Assembly: GCF_914767665.1 (NCBI RefSeq)
Contig: NC_059504.1
Coordinates: forward strand, 21,640,501-21,704,500
Source: Harmonia axyridis
Taxonomy: Eukaryota; Arthropoda; Insecta; Coleoptera; Coccinellidae
DNA: 64,000 nucleotides
Reading direction: 5' to 3'
A program made the position numbers and the translations under genes. Shown here in pieces: positions 13,202 to 25,800 of this stretch. Position 1 is the first letter of the stretch. Each line of letters begins with the position of its first letter. The notes beneath the pieces are model-generated. The model was given only the letters and a program-made list of their open reading frames with translations, was not told the DNA's origin and searched no databases.

Positions 13202-13315
13202 TAACGGGCCTCCCCTTCGTCCCAATCAACCCGCGACAACGTACAGGGGTCAGTCGACAAGTTTCGGACGTACGTCCTGTCAGGACCCCGTCGAAAAATC
13301 AACACCAAAACTTAC

Positions 13316-13399
13316 CAAAGCCTCGACGTGTTGCACAAACGTGAAAACGATAAAAACACCGAGGGCGAACGCCCGGCAGTAACCGAGCCGCAGCGTCAT
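13316..13399 (-). CDS. Signal-peptide first exon of a divergent gene, inferred collagen IV alpha-1 partner (partial)
   Basis: Read on the - strand, ATG at 13399-13397 opens 28 codons ending at a perfect GTAAGT donor (13315-13310) in phase 0. The peptide starts MTLRLGYCRA, has the hydrophobic core FALGVFIVFTFV and ends HVEAL, a textbook signal peptide with a likely cleavage after Ala. An earlier ATG in another frame (near 13426) gives a non-signal peptide and was not chosen. Position, orientation and signal peptide fit the head-to-head Col4a1/viking arrangement of Drosophila. No collagen-like exon is visible on the - strand between 1 and 13309, so the rest should lie beyond the left edge. The exon call is strong; the identity is inference. 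Confidence 0.72.
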
Positions 13400-13802
13400 A
13401 GCCTACTAGCGGTTTGCTGAAATTCATGAAGAAACAGATGAACTTTCTCCCACTATTCTCGCGCCGGACGGACTCAAAGCTCCGCCGACTTGACTTAAAG
13501 ACGGGTTTTTTTCGTAAACCAGGAGAATTTTCGACGGTTTTCCGGGTTTTTCCGGTGGTTTTAGAAGTTAAGGCCCTTCAGTGAAGATTGGAGGGTGTTG
13601 ATGCGTTTGCGAGCTGGTTTTTCCGGCGCTTTTCGCGGATCTACTTAAGCATGCGCTTAAGTAGAGGTTGGGATTCTGTGTAAGCTCGAAATCTCGCGAT
13701 TGACTTCTTGAGAGGGATTTCAGACTTCAGTACGCGCTCATTCGCGTGAGTGACTTAACATTGTTAGTGTGTGGTGCACTTCCCTTTGGGGAGGGAGCTG
13801 AG
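13400..13802. promoter_or_regulatory. Shared bidirectional promoter and 5' UTRs of the divergent collagen IV pair
   Basis: The 403 bp between two divergent start codons are clearly richer in G+C and CpG than the AT-rich surroundings and have no obvious TATA box. Seen: three TTTCCGG motifs (near 13539-13545, 13549-13555 and 13620-13626), a long palindrome at 13641-13664, ACTTAA near 13493 and 13752, and arthropod initiator-like TCAGT at 13578-13582 and 13727-13731. If the latter is used, the vkg 5' UTR is about 74 bp. Promoter function is inferred from position. Confidence 0.7.
13641..13664. promoter_or_regulatory. Perfect 10-bp-arm palindrome in the middle of the promoter
   Basis: Arms CTACTTAAGC and GCTTAAGTAG flank a central ATGC. 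The site lies near the midpoint between the two start codons and is orientation-neutral. Each arm contains TTAAGTA, close to the TAAGTA core reported for NKX3/bagpipe-class homeodomains; a dimeric site is possible but unproven. Confidence 0.6.
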
Positions 13803-13822
13803 ATGTCTAGCCGCGGAATAAG
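13803..13822 (+). CDS. vkg: vkg coding exon 1: start codon and first half of signal peptide
   Basis: ATG TCT AGC CGC GGA ATA AG encodes MSSRGI plus two bases of an Arg codon, then donor gttggt. This joins exon 2 in phase, putting a basic n-region before the hydrophobic core in exon 2. The donor is weaker than gtaagt, but the phase match and the resulting signal peptide support it. A 5' UTR part should lie just upstream; its start is not determined. Confidence 0.82.
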
Positions 13823-16800
13823 GTTGGTTTTTTATCTCGGAAATATGGATCGTGTTGATACAGATTTTTTGTGTACTTGGTTTTTCAGAGTTTTCCGCGA
13901 AAATATTCACCAGTGACGGGGGCAGTTGACACTGTAAAAAAAAGGTGTTTGGGATGATTTTTTTTCGCAATAATTTACTTTGATTTAAACTTAAAATTAT
14001 GTCAAATTATTATTCCATGTTTAAATTACATTCGATAAAAATTCCGAAGAAAAACATTCATTGCACCGAAAATGTTGGCTGAATTTTTTGGATTTTGATC
14101 AATCATTTTTGATTTGCGATTTTCATTACGAAATTATCCTTTTCAATGATTTTTTGAAATAATTATGAGCTGAATAGTTTAGGGATTTTCTATTCTTTTA
14201 TCGGCAGAGTGATCAATGGTGCAAAAATAATTTTTGATAAAATTTTATTTACTATAAGTCATTCAAAACTAATTATTAAGAAAAACCAACGAAATTATTT
14301 CATGGCCCTCATTTGACAAAAATTTCAATGAAAAATATTCATTTTACCCTAAATTACAAAAATTCATGCGAAGCGATCATCTTTGAATTGATTTTTTTTA
14401 CCACTGAAGTCAATCTTGTGCTAAATCGAACCTTTGCATTCGAATTTGATTTGTGTGGTAGTTTTCCGTGATATCAACGCAAAAATTTCAGTGAGTGGCG
14501 ATTAGAAAATATGTATTTTTTACATAGCATTTCACTTAAATTAATGAAACAAATACAACCAGATTATTGGACCTTGTTCTAACTTGATTTTACAAAAATT
14601 TGGAGGAAGATATTTAGTGCACCGTAAATTATGGCCATATTTATTGGAATTCTTTCAAACTCAGCAAAATTTAATGATAATCACAAATCATCATGTTTTG
14701 CGATGATCATCATTAAATTTTACAGCTTGGTCTTAAATCAGTTGAGAGAACAATAATCATCCGCTAAATAGATACCTAATTTCGGTCCTAGTTATCTTCT
14801 GAATATTAATAAAACAACGACCTTCAATAACTAACTTGCAACTTTTTTACAGGATAGGTTCTTTGTGTATAAGGGATATGAAAATATCTTCCTATTAAAT
14901 AATACTTTTCTTATTATTCCACAATTATATTTTTCAGATACTATACTAAGGAAAATGAGAAAAAGACGTTTCCTTTAATATCAACCCTTTAAATGTGGTT
15001 TTAGTACCTATTCAAAAATATAATTTTTTTTTAACATTTATTGATACTTATAGGGAAATTGTGTCTAAAATTAAATTGAATTTTAAATCCAAATTCCGAT
15101 TTTTCCAACATTAAAATTACTACAGAAGCAATTGCTACTACACGTTGTAGAATATGATCAATTGAATTTGAATTGGAAAATTTGATGTGAAATTATAGCT
15201 TGGAAGCTTGGATCTCTGCCCATAATTTGTAATGAGTTTTTCAAAATTTATTCTAAATTTAGAAATGATAAACACCAAAAACTGGATTTTTGCATGATAA
15301 AATTTGACGAATTTTTGAAAATAAATTCCTTTTTTTATTTTTAGATGAGAAAAATATTTCTAATTCGATATTTATATTGCCAATGGGAATGATACATTTG
15401 TAACATAAAATTGTAGAAATAAAATTCGATTGATTCGGTAAACATAAAAAATTCATAAATAAATTTGTAATTTTTTGTAATGCATATCAAAGCTCAATTC
15501 TTTTACTGTTTCAGCAGACATTTATTTGAATCATTCAGTTTTGCCACTCGATGAACTTGAGTGCTTGAAAAATGCCATGAACAAATATAACAATATGTAT
15601 ACGTTGACCTCTATTGTTTTTATTACCCTCTCCACTTATTCTAGTAGAAGCAATGAATGAAAATGATTATGTATACAAAATAGAGTTACCATAATATGTA
15701 GTCATAATTTCCTTAAGTCAATATTTTCTGAAGAATATATACTTTAGTTGAGTTAATCTGATGAATAAAATTTGAATTATCGACAATTTTCATTTGTATA
15801 AGGATGAGATTATTTATGAGCCAAACATGCTAAGTTTGTCAAGCATTCAGTACGATTAAAAATTAATTATTTCATCAAATTATTCTAAATTAATGCTTCG
15901 ATAGTTGCTGACGAAAAGATGCTCTGAGGAAGGATTAGTATCCCAAAACGTTTCACATTTATTGTGGCGTTTTACATTTATTTTGTATAGTATATTGAAT
16001 AATATAGAAATAATTTTCTATGGTTTCATTTGAATTTCCCTTTCTTTTAATTTTGTATGTGTGGAAAGATACATTTCGAAATGCTTCATTCTTGAAGATG
16101 TGTTTCTTCCACATAATTTAAGCGTAACAAAGTCTCATGAAAAGCATCACTAATTTTAAATAATAATGATTTTCCATTTATCGAATAATTTTTTACCGTG
16201 AGTGTCTTTTTATTTATTTCTTTCTCTAAAATGACATAAATATTTGCAATTTGATCTGAATACAATGTTGAAGTCATAATTTAATATTCAATTCGATAAT
16301 AAAAAAAGTTCAGTGACCGAATTTTTTCAGTTAGTTATTTGGACGAAGAAATTCATTTTAAAGATACAACGAAATGTTTCTATTTATTATATCAGCTCAT
16401 TTAAGAACTGAAAAAAGCAAATTGCAAGAAATTTGTTCAAAAATATTGTATCAATTTCATTCATGTTCAGGATGATTCTACATTGAGTTGAAATATTTTG
16501 AGAATGTGTCATCAATGAAAATTCAGGGGAATCGATCATATAAATGTTTGTTTTAAGTCCCTTTCCCCACTCAACTGTATGTTAAAAGAGGAACGAAATT
16601 TAATTTAATTTTATATCTCCTATATACAATTTTGTAATTGCAAAATATGTAACATCAGAGAAGTGTGAAAAAATCATTCTTTTTAAAATATTGGATGCGT
16701 CCTCCTTCTCCATATTAAACATTTATAAATAATTCAATACGTTTACGTTATATTTTTTGCTATGATTCATTATGCCAAAATTGATTTGAAAATATAAATA

Positions 16801-19800
16801 AGTAATACCTACTCATACTATATTCATATAAATTTATAGAGATGTTAATTTGATAAAATTAGATAGGTATATGCCATACATATCAACTACTTAGGGCATC
16901 ATTGAATAATAATAATAATAGAGTTTGGTAAATAAATAATATCATATTGTAAATATTCATTAATAATGTTTGTATTTTTTATAATTTTTCAGTGAGGAAA
17001 TCGGCTTAACTTCCGTTGAAACCCTCTTAAAATATGATGCTACTATTTGGAAATACTGCAGAGGGTTTTTTGAGTTTTCACGGAGAAGGAAATTCTTTGT
17101 AGAATCATAGAACGTAGATCTTTTCAATTAAACATTCAAGTTCAAGTGATTTCAAAATTAACGACTTTCAGTAATAGCATTCTTCGTTCTTCACTTGATC
17201 GATTTCGGTCTATCCAAACAGTTTGCAAATCGTTTCTCATTTTACAAGCTCAAGTTCTCAGAATTTTCCTGTGGCAGTGTTATATTACAGGCCTTTGACA
17301 CAACGAAGGTGATAAAATGCTGCCATTTCAACAGAAAGAAGGCAATCGAATTGTGATTTTCCGTATTGTTAATAGCTTCGCGACTCTTCAACTGTTTTAC
17401 ATTTCGAAATACCGGGTGATTTTTGAGTTTAATCAGAAAAATCTCGAAAAAATACATCTAACGGAAAAATGTTTCGAATGAAAGGGACAGTTCACTTATG
17501 CCAGAACCTCTTTAATTTAATTTGCCCTTTTGGGGGGTATAGGGAAAAAACTTTGGAATTTCATATAGGAACCCCTGTTGATTTTGCCTATTTGTATTCT
17601 ACGGAAAAAAATACAAAAGTGTCGTTCGAACAATTTTTGAAATTTCCGTCTGAACGATCTTAACATTTCATTCACATGAAATTCTGACGTTTTCTGCTGA
17701 AATGTTTGTTTTCAGTACAAGTACTGTTATTGATCATTTAAAAATGGCGAAATCATATGTTTTTGGTACACAATAGGTACTTCCCATTAATTAATAAGGA
17801 TATATCAATTGAAATCTTGAAAAAATGTTATTAACGCGCATTGTTTTCCATTGTTTTGACGAATGGTTGGAGGATTTAGGACTGAAATTTTATGTGAATG
17901 ATTAATAGAACGGATACCTCAAGGACGTACAGTGCCCTCTGTGACCATTCGTGAAAAGTTGTTCGTACAAAACTTTTGTATTTTTTGGCGTAGAATACGA
18001 ACAGAATAAAAAATAGGGGTTTCCATTTGAAATTTTACGGTAAATGCTACCAGATTGAAATTTCGTGCATGAATGTATGTTGTAAAAATACATTTTTTTA
18101 TTACATTCCTATATTTCTGATATTGATATAAAGGATGGCATTCACCGTTTAGAAGTTATGTGGAGACATTTTTTATTTTTATCAACTTGGAAGGATATAT
18201 CTCCCTTAAATTGAATTTTGGGTCAAAAGATTTTTCATCAATTCATACCTATTTTTCAATGTAGCGGTACACATTTTTGACTTACCCTGTATCTTAATTT
18301 GATTGATTTGCCTTGTGAAAATGAAACTCATGTTGATTTTACAGTTTGATAAGGAATTTATATCCTGTTAAATATTATTGAAAAGGGAAAAAAAATATTT
18401 ATCACAGAAGTTTTCATTGTTTACAATTAGAAAGCACAATTTTGTGCTATAACTACAAAACTAATTGTAATAAAAAAAATGATTACACCAATGGATTATA
18501 CTGAAAAAAGTGCCTGTATAATGTTTTGTTTCATGTTTATAGCACCAGTAATGAAGAAGATATGAGAACTTTTCATTTCAATTCATTTATTTTCTCTCAT
18601 AGCTTGTTTGTTGCGGTTTTCACCAAATAAATTCTCTCAATAATCGAGCACAAAAACGTACCCATTCTTTTTAGCTGAAAGAGATTCTGTGATCCGCTCA
18701 CTATGTTAGACCATGAATTTGATACACCCAATACATCAATATTGTATTTGATTTTTGTTTGATTATTTCGATAAAATAAAATGAAAGATTTTAGTGATTG
18801 ATCTATTCTTAAGAGGATATCACCCAACTCAGCAAATTTCTATTCCTATTAGTTTCTAAGACATGAGATTTTAAATGTCACTTTCAGTTTTTTATAGAGA
18901 TCAAAGCTTTCCCTCCTGTTTTTAGGGTTTCAAATAATTATGACCAACAACTCTCAACGATATGTTATTGATCTGTATACGATTGGGTGCAACAAATGTG
19001 CACCGTTTCCGGTTGCACCGAAGAAAGTACCGAAAATAACGTGAAAGAATAGATTATTAGGTCAGATTTACATGTCGGCTCCCTAGGCCATGCAATTTTT
19101 AAATTATAATTATTTCACACGGACCTTCTTCTGAAGATACAGCGGGAACCATAAAAATGGGTGTTGGCTTTCATAATGTGCATAATGATACATAATGGGA
19201 TATAAATTACTCTTACGGCTTCAAAAATCGTGATGGTTCTCAAGAAATCGCTTCTTTTTGAAGAAATGAATACCAGACCGACTATTTCAGATGAATGGGG
19301 TCAACCGAAATGAAGTATGTATATACAGGGTGTTTTCAAATAAGACGTGAACATTGAAGGACCTGTTATTATTACTCATTTGCTATCGTTTGAGTCATAT
19401 TCAGTGATAACCAAAAATCAGAAGTTAACGAGATATTTGAATTCTTATGATTTTTAAAAGATTTCCCACCTCATTTTTCGTCAATTTTTTTTTTATATTC
19501 ACATAATTTCGGATTATTTTCGTGGCCAGCGTCCGGATCTAACACCGTTAGAATAGACGAAGCAGCGAGAAGATTGAGAGTAAATTTCAAGCGGAAAGTA
19601 ACAACTGAAGAAATAAGAAAGAGGGCACGTGCTTGTATAAGGAGTGGTGGGGTTCATTTTGAACATAATTTATGAATACATTCTCTACTTAAATTTTGAG
19701 TTTGATTCCAACAAAAAAATTATTCAATTCATTTCTTTCCTCTTTTTGCTTCTTTCCCTTTCAAATAAAAATCTGCTGAAACAAAACTAGTGCCTGCATT

Positions 19801-22800
19801 CTAAAGAAATCTTTTTAGAAAATAAAATTGCAATTTGGAGAATTTTCAGAACAATTTTGTCATACATAAATTGTCGAATTCGAAAGTTGCAGGCGAATTA
19901 ATATTAGAAATTTCCTTTTTTTTTCTTCATATACCAACTTTCAAATCATACTAATTTTTATTCAACATCTAGTACAGCATAGTTTTGTTTTTTCATAAAT
20001 ATCCTTTTCTGATGATGAAAATAATCCAATATTTAAATCAAACTTCAAAACGTCGAAAAATGGACGAAAAATGCAAGTGAGGTGAGAAATTAAGAAAAAC
20101 ATAAGAAATCATATATCTCGGAAACTGTTGATTCTAGGTTATCAATAAATACCTATGGCTCAATCGACAGCAAATGATCAGAAATTTGATCAATAAGATA
20201 TCGGAGTGATGATTCTCAAAGTAACTATTAGATACACCTCTGAGCAAAAACTGCTCAAACAAGAGGATCGAATATTATGTACCTATACTGGGTGTTAGTG
20301 AATAAGTACGACAACCTTCATGATTTATGATTCTGCATGAAAAATAAAGGCAGTAAGCACTATAAAATTTTTTGCAAATGCATCGTATTCCGAGATACGG
20401 GGTGCCAAGTTTTCCTTAAAAACTAACTATTTATTTGAAGCACCCAATTGTTTTAAAGAAAAAACAGTACGCCATTTAGTTATTTCAACCTGAAAATCAT
20501 TTCGAATTGCTCGTTCAATTTTTTAAAGAAAAATTCCAGAGTTAACTCTACGAAAGAATCGAATTTGTGGACAGATTTGTCATCACTGAATCGAACCTCA
20601 TCGTTTGAGACCATTCTTGGCTAAATATTCGAAATTATTAAGCGACTCTATTTTTCTGGATTGAGACATTTTTATTACGAGGTCAAGGTGAGATATGAAA
20701 CTTGGCAAGTGGGACAGGCTTTATATTCGAGTTGTATAAGTACCTATTTTTTTTTCAATACTTTAGGTCTTTAATGGTAAAAGTTCCGAATCATTCAAAG
20801 AAAAAATAATAGACCTCTCTTCTCGAGAATACGATACAAACATATTTTTATGACAAAAAACAAGGAAAAAAACCAAAAATATTTTTCAATAATTCAACAT
20901 CTGATCATGAAATTGAATATATAATTTTTCATTTTATACTTGTGTAACATATTGTAAAACATATTTTGCATATTTCATTTTAGTTCGGAAAATAGTTTTT
21001 CCAGTATTTTTTCGAAATTCATTCACCGGACTCAAAATAAATTTAAATTATTATTCGCTGAACTTATAATCTCTGTTCCATGATATTCATTAAAATTTTT
21101 ACATTGACAATCTCATAATTTTCAATTTTGCAATGTAAAATTCACATTTTATTCATGCACGTTACACAATAGCTTTTAATTTTTCGTTATATCATAAAAT
21201 GTGGATCAGTATACTCCATAGATCCTGATATTCGAGATTCTTAAATTGCAAAGAAAAAATATACAAAATAATGAAAATATTTATATTAGTTCAGATGTTC
21301 TTGGATAAAAAAAATTAAAACAACAGTAGTATAATATTCAAGTGTTATTATAACTTGATCTTGAAAAATCTGCCCATAGTGTAAGAAACTACAACATGTT
21401 TTTTTTCAGGTTCGTGGTCACGATATTGGGAATATGGTTTACCGTCTGTGATGCAGTGAGTAGCTTTTAAATTTGTTAAACTTCGTTCATCCTAATTTAA
21501 CTACCTGTTAAGCATGCATGAATGACTCTACATCTCATTCATCAGTCAACGTTTTGAACTGTAAATCTGCCCCTGTTTATACATAGATCTGAAGAAAACA
21601 GATGCCGCTATTCGACAGGTTCCTTTTGGTATACCTAATATTTCCGGAAATATTCACTTCTCATTCATGCCAATAATATTCGTTTATTATTTCGAATAAC
21701 AAAACGATTGAACATATGACTTTCCGCCGTCTAGAACTAATAAATTATATGAAATTTGATATGTCAAGACGTCAGTGGCCTTTCGGCATCTGACGTCTTG
21801 ACGTCTAGGTATTAAAAAAAATCGTTGTGTGATGCCGCGCTATAAATAAAGAAATGATACCTATATTTTTCTGTCCATAATTATTGTCATATGTAGATGA
21901 ATAATTTTTTTGCATTATCCATCTTTCTGGATTACTTTTAGCTTTTGTGCACAAAACGGTTGCTAGAACAAAAGTGATTTTACTGACATGTACATTACTT
22001 CATCTCCATAAGAATAAATTCAATTACATAAAAATTGAAGAGCGTAAAGAAAACTTCGATTTATATATTAACAAAATTACTTGGATTTATCAAATTTAAA
22101 CGTATAGGTAGTTAGTATGATTATTTATGGTAATGCTTCGTGTATTGTTGTAATTGGTATTCACTGAAATCTTTCGGATAAACATCATTTTTTGAATTTT
22201 AATGATTAGGAGGAAATTCACTTATCCAAATCAAGGGTAAATAATGGGGTTTTGCAAAAAACGCAATCAGTACCTCGAACGTTAATAGAATGACATTCTC
22301 GTGATTGCCAAAGTTTATCTAATCCTCTCCCCTCAGCGTTTTTGCTAGCCCAACACTTTTCAGGATTAGTGGAGCAATCTCAAACGTTCCCCTGATTTAA
22401 CATCTTTTTCTACCACATGCATGAATTCAAATACATTTTTATGTCTTCTTTTCTAATTTTATAAATTTGACAAGACTTTGTATAGTATTTTTATGTGAAA
22501 ATTCAGAAAAAAAGAAATGCTCGCAAAGTTATATCATGCACATATTTATCCTTTAATGAAAAAGTCATCCAATTTTTTTTCCATTCCAAAAATGACGAAC
22601 TCTTTAAAATGAATAATAAGTGAAAGCCTCATATAAATCGATGGTCTCTAGCATAAAACATAGCTCATTTATTTTTGAATTTACCGCTGAAACTGTGTAG
22701 GCCCCCTTAAGAAATACACAATAATTGTAGTCGTTGTCTTCGATCGGCAGAATATGCTTAATACCATTCTTGAAACTAAACATACGTTGTTCACGCTATA

Positions 22801-25800
22801 ATCTGTTTGAATATTGGTTCATGGGTAATTTGTAGATGCTGTTAATTAAGATTAGATCATTTTGGGGATAAATTTCTACCATGGATAACTTCGTGAACAA
22901 CAAAATCAAGTAATAATGAATTCAAAACAGAATTTTGGTATTCTCCGAATCATCGAATCAATGAAAATCGTTCGAAAAAAATAAAATCCAACCCCTTCTA
23001 AAATTTTCACATTCTACGTTTTGGAATGTGTAATCAAAAAATCGATATGAAAAAATCCGTCCGCCGTCCTGAGCTTTTCTAAGGAACTGAAACAGAAATC
23101 TAATTGATCCTCCTAGCTTGAGAACACGATGTATTCACGTGTGAAGTAAAAAATGATTGGGTTCGAATCCAGCCGATGATTTTTCATTGAAATTTTTTCA
23201 CATTGATGATTTTATATTTTTTGAACTGACAAAATGAAACATTAAATGAAATATCATGCTCATACATCACTTGAATATGGAGGACAATTGTAGCAACTTG
23301 GTAAAACGAATTTCAGCAAATCTCCTCAAGCGAGTCTTGAATGATCAATTTCTGTTACAGAAAACTGTTTACCATTATGGAGGAATATTCGTTTTGTATC
23401 TATCGACCAATACCGGGTGTCCCAATTACTCGTATACAGGCAATATCTAGCTTATTTGACAAGATAATAAAAAAATTGCTTTGAATAACATCAAAGTACC
23501 TTTCCAATGATGTATAAAAAAGGTTCTTACATTTGACAGCCCTGTGGTAGCTACCCCTCACTTTTTATTTTCAAATGGCACCCCCTGTACATTTTCAGAG
23601 GAAATTGTGTGTCATTCATTCTATTTGGAATACAACGATAGCACATACTTGGTATCTATTTTTTCATCAATAACAACAAAAACATTAACATTTTGTGAAT
23701 ATGAATTGCAACCAACATACCTACTATGCAATTCAAAAAACGAAGAAACACATAAAGCAAGTGTTCAAAATTATTTATTATCTTATTATTTCTTGGTTTT
23801 TTAGAAACAACGAATTCATCTACATATGTGAAATTTGTACAAACAAACAAAAAAAAGAAGACACAAAATTCCATTTTTTTGTTGATTACAACAAAAACAT
23901 TAATATTTGTGCCTTCTTTTACATTATTTATTTATCCCATCCATTCACATATTAGAAGTGAATGAATTTTTTATTTAAAAAAAAACCGAGAAATAATAAG
24001 ATGATAAATAAGTTTGAACACTTGCTTCAAAGACATTTAAAGAAAGTCTTCGTTTTTTGAATTGCAGAGTAGGTATTTTGGTTGCAATTCATACTTCACA
24101 CAATGTCAATGTTTTCGTTGTTATTAATGAAAAATACCAAGTATTTGCTATCGTTATATTCCAAATAGAATGACACGCAATTTTCACTGACAATTTACAG
24201 GGTGTGCCATTTGAGAATAAAAAGTTAGGGGTAGCTACCACAGGGCTCAAATGTAAGAACCTTTTTTACACATCATTGGGAAGATACTTTGATGTTATTC
24301 AAAGCAATTTTTTTATTATCTTGTCAAATAAGCTAGATATTGCCTGTATACAATAACTTGGGACATGCAGTATATCGTTCAATTTAATTTGACAGTCAGA
24401 GATGTAACTACTTTCTCGTCATATCGCATAACATCGGCTGATCAAATTTTAGTTGAATTGAAACATATGGGTGTATCGAATGTGTCCAATAGCTCAAAAT
24501 GCTCAATGCAGTGAAACCGTCTTAATTATAGGATTTAAATCTACCCGAGTAGCTACCAAAAAAGGAAAACGATCATTTGCATGCATTCCTTAAAAGGTGG
24601 GAAGTAATATTAACTCTTACGTCATAGTTCATTTCACTGGCTACTACTTCAAGAGCGTCAATAGTGTTGACCGCAGTTCGAATTGTAATTAGAGATTTTT
24701 CAACAAAGATGTTTTCAGATATTCGCTTTACTCTGATGCAACTGAAAAAATTTGAATCAAGATTATCAAAAATTTTCATTCACAAACTCGGAGTAAAACT
24801 GTGTAGAGAATAGTTATTTATAATAGAAGTGCAGAAGGCACTGATATGCTTCCACGAGTTCAAAATTCAAAAACGAGCCACGAAGTGGCGAGTTTTTGAA
24901 TGAACGAGTGGTAGAATGAGCCTTCTGTACGAGTGTTTTACATTATTTTCTCTAATTCATTTCATTCTTATTGAAATTAATGAAATATTTCCATAAATAT
25001 CATTTAGTGATTTTTGCATTGAAAAATGTTGGTTGGCAGAACTGATTCCTCTAACGCAAATTGATGAATTGACAGATAAAGCCGTGGCGGAAAGTTCGGA
25101 GTACCAACATATAATAATAAAATATAACCATAAAAACTGTGCGTTTCTGATATATTCTCGCATGATTTTGTTCTACAAAATGTGGAAGAATGAACGGAAT
25201 AACCACAGAATTAGAGAAAATTATTACCCACCAAATTGAGTGGAGTTAACTCTGTAGTTCCGAGAAAATCTCTGAACGATTTTTTACATCGGATATTTGG
25301 ATTTTAGCATCACCAATTGGAAAAGTAGCTTTTGAAAACCAATACAGCTAATGATAAAAATCAACATTTATCAATAGATCACCTTCGATACATATCTCAT
25401 ACCGTTGAAAATTGTTACAAGCAAGATGCCGCAATGCAAAGAAGGGTGTATCAAAATGAACGCATTATTTGTATTGCTCGCTATTGTGTCTAGTACATAG
25501 GATGTCCCGAACTATGGTGCCAAATTAAAACAGAAGATTCGCTTTGAAAAATAAATATGATTCTCCTAATATTTCTTTTCTCCAATGTCGTTCGTTGCAG
25601 ATGTGCAGAGTGTTAAGTAGGAACTATTAAAAGTAATTTTTATTCATAACTCAATTTCCAAAAATTTTCAATGATTAAATTTGAAAAAATTTTTGTGTTC
25701 AATAGGTGCTTCATTTCCAAGAAAATCACATTTTCAGTTGCCACCATTGGCGTACAAGAAGGGCATCATGGTGTCTTTTCTTCCCTATTTTTGACGCCAC

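Noticed and set aside
13144..13344. 66-codon + frame overlapping the promoter
   Set aside because: No signal peptide or splice logic; it overlaps the - strand exon and GC-rich control DNA.
16905..16920. AAT microsatellite
   Set aside because: Only about five units; ordinary for AT-rich intronic DNA.
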